Source: Vibrio sp. ED004
GTDB taxonomy: Bacteria; Pseudomonadota; Gammaproteobacteria; Enterobacterales; Vibrionaceae
Reading direction: 5' to 3'
DNA length: 64,000 nucleotides
Assembly (NCBI RefSeq): GCF_023206395.1
Contig: NZ_CP066150.1
Span: forward strand, 1,612,001-1,676,000
Every line of letters starts with the position of its first letter. Positions within the stretch are counted from its first letter, which is position 1. Position numbers and translations under genes: made by a program. Under the pieces are notes generated by a model, which ran no database searches, was not told the DNA's origin, and was given only the letters and a program-made list of their open reading frames with translations. Positions 62,856 through 64,000 of the stretch are shown here, in pieces.

Positions 62856-64000
62856 ATGAGTCCCGAAAAGCACCTCCTAGACTGGCAAACTAGTCAAACT
62901 ATTGCTGAATCCATCGCTCCAACTTTAGGTCAGTTATACCGCCAAAAAGGCGTTGAAGTTATCCTCTTCGGTAAGACCTTAGTTAACGCAACCACTATCG
63001 ACATCATCAAAGCTCACCGCATCGCAAAACGTTACACTAGCTCACCGCTAACCGCAGAACAAACTCAACCAATTATCCAGCATCTACTATCAATGCGCTT
63101 GTCTCCATGCCGCGTTGATGTTGGTCGACTAGCAGCTCAGTACTGGGAAAACCACGAAGACCTTAGCGCGATGGATGACTTCCTTCAAACGGCTCTAATG
63201 GGTTCGCTTGAAGGCGACGCGATGACGAAACCTCGTGACGTTGTGTTGTACGGCTTCGGTCGTATCGGTCGCCTGCTAACTCGTATTCTTGTAGAGAAAA
63301 GCGGCCCAGGTTACCCCCTTCGTTTACGTGCAATCGTAGTTCGTGGCGGTAAAGATGGTGATTTAGAAAAACGCGCAAGCTTGCTACGTCGTGACTCAGT
63401 ACATGGCCAATTCAACGGCAGCATCGTGGTAGACCAAGAACGCAAAGCGATCATCGTTAACGGTAACTTCATCCAAGTTATCTACGCAAACAAGCCAGAA
63501 GAAGTCGATTACACCGCTTACGGCATTGATAACGCATTAGTTGTTGATAACACAGGTGTGTGGCGTGACGCTGAAGGCCTAAGCCAACACGTTGCTTGTA
63601 ACGGCGCTAGCAAAGTACTTCTTACTGCACCTGGTAAAGGCGACATTAAAAACGTTGTGTTTGGTGTGAATGAAGATGTGATTCAGCCAGAAGATACGAT
63701 CATCTCGGCAGCAAGCTGCACTACCAACGCAATTACGCCTGTATTGAAAGCTGTTCACGACAAGTTTGGCGTTCTATCGGGTCACATCGAAACGGTTCAC
63801 TCATTCACTAATGACCAAAACCTAATCGACAATTTCCACTCAGGTGACCGTCGTGGTCGTGCTGCTTCATTGAACATGGTACTGACATCAACTGGTGCTG
63901 CAAAAGCAGTATCAAAAGCGATGCCAGAGATGGAAGGTAAGCTAACGGGTAATGCGATTCGCGTCCCTACGCCAAACGTATCGATGGCAGTAGCAAACCT
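62856..64000 (+). CDS. gap: Long-form glyceraldehyde-3-phosphate dehydrogenase (3' end outside window)
   Basis: The frame is open from ATG 62856 to the end of the window, 381 residues so far. After an N-terminal extension of about 125 residues (MSPEKHLLDWQTSQTIAESI...), the NAD-binding domain begins VVLYGFGRIGRLLTRIL. The catalytic Cys288 stands in ISAASCTTNAITPVL, followed by HSFTNDQNLIDNFH and GAAKAVSKAMPEM. It oxidises glyceraldehyde-3-phosphate in glycolysis or gluconeogenesis. The extension is typical of a long GAPDH class found in vibrios and some other bacteria alongside the standard enzyme; its purpose is unclear. Confidence 0.93.
   Translation, partial: MSPEKHLLDWQTSQTIAESIAPTLGQLYRQKGVEVILFGKTLVNATTIDIIKAHRIAKRYTSSPLTAEQTQPIIQHLLSMRLSPCRVDVGRLAAQYWENHEDLSAMDDFLQTALMGSLEGDAMTKPRDVVLYGFGRIGRLLTRILVEKSGPGYPLRLRAIVVRGGKDGDLEKRASLLRRDSVHGQFNGSIVVDQERKAIIVNGNFIQVIYANKPEEVDYTAYGIDNALVVDNTGVWRDAEGLSQHVACNGASKVLLTAPGKGDIKNVVFGVNEDVIQPEDTIISAASCTTNAITPVLKAVHDKFGVLSGHIETVHSFTNDQNLIDNFHSGDRRGRAASLNMVLTSTGAAKAVSKAMPEMEGKLTGNAIRVPTPNVSMAVAN

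Overview
The window looks like chromosomal DNA of a marine Vibrio, probably near the Splendidus clade. This rests on gene content (luxPQ, ktrAB, gbpA behind a c-di-GMP-I riboswitch, OmpU-like porin, phnW-pbfA-phnX) and not on a database search. There is no rRNA, tRNA, CRISPR or prophage. Many of these genes lie on the second chromosome in other vibrios, which would fit this stretch too, but that is inference.

Layout. 1-2.7 kb: end of a POT-type transporter, an IS1111-type IS110 element, and a Fur-boxed siderophore-interacting protein. 2.8-14.9 kb: a 2-aminoethylphosphonate (AEP) catabolic island: ABC importer (phnS binding protein, phnT ATPase, fused permease), GntR/UTRA regulator PhnR, EamA exporter, FAD oxidoreductase, HAD protein, and the plus-strand operon phnW-pbfA-phnX. 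Three TGGTATATACCA-like palindromes sit before its transcription units. 15-21 kb: OmpA-like porin, OsmC protein and msrAB, with an ISL3 element in the msrAB stop codon and an IS3 element splitting the msrAB/ktrB terminator. 21-29 kb: ktrAB potassium uptake, an MscS channel, manC-manB (GDP-mannose), a secreted unknown protein and aroG with candidate TyrR boxes. 29.3-31.5 kb: a group II (IIC-like) intron in the terminator of a DUF3820 gene. 31.5-34.9 kb: small genes, then a c-di-GMP-I riboswitch and gbpA, which carries a stop at codon 3. 34.9-43.1 kb: a complete caa3-type cytochrome c oxidase operon with its assembly and heme A genes. 43.2-48.8 kb: phosphosugar mutase, an IS200-type remnant, LysE exporter, FAA hydrolase and porin. 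49-52.5 kb: YegD-like chaperone, cysteine-rich protein, HopJ protein and a PilZ gene broken by an amber codon. 52.5-64 kb: luxQ/luxP (autoinducer-2 sensing), small conserved genes, an M15 peptidase, a second hybrid kinase, and the start of a long-form GAPDH.

How parts work together. PhnS/T/permease import AEP. PhnW, PbfA and probably the FAD enzyme funnel AEP, hydroxy-AEP and perhaps N-methyl-AEP to phosphonoacetaldehyde, which PhnX cleaves to acetaldehyde and phosphate. KtrAB and the MscS channel sit together as an osmotic module. The cox operon holds every gene needed to build an aa3/caa3 oxidase. All five mobile elements have frameshifted enzymes, and two cyclic-di-GMP output genes (gbpA, pilZ) each carry one nonsense codon, while long housekeeping genes are intact. 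This points to local decay, not general sequencing error.
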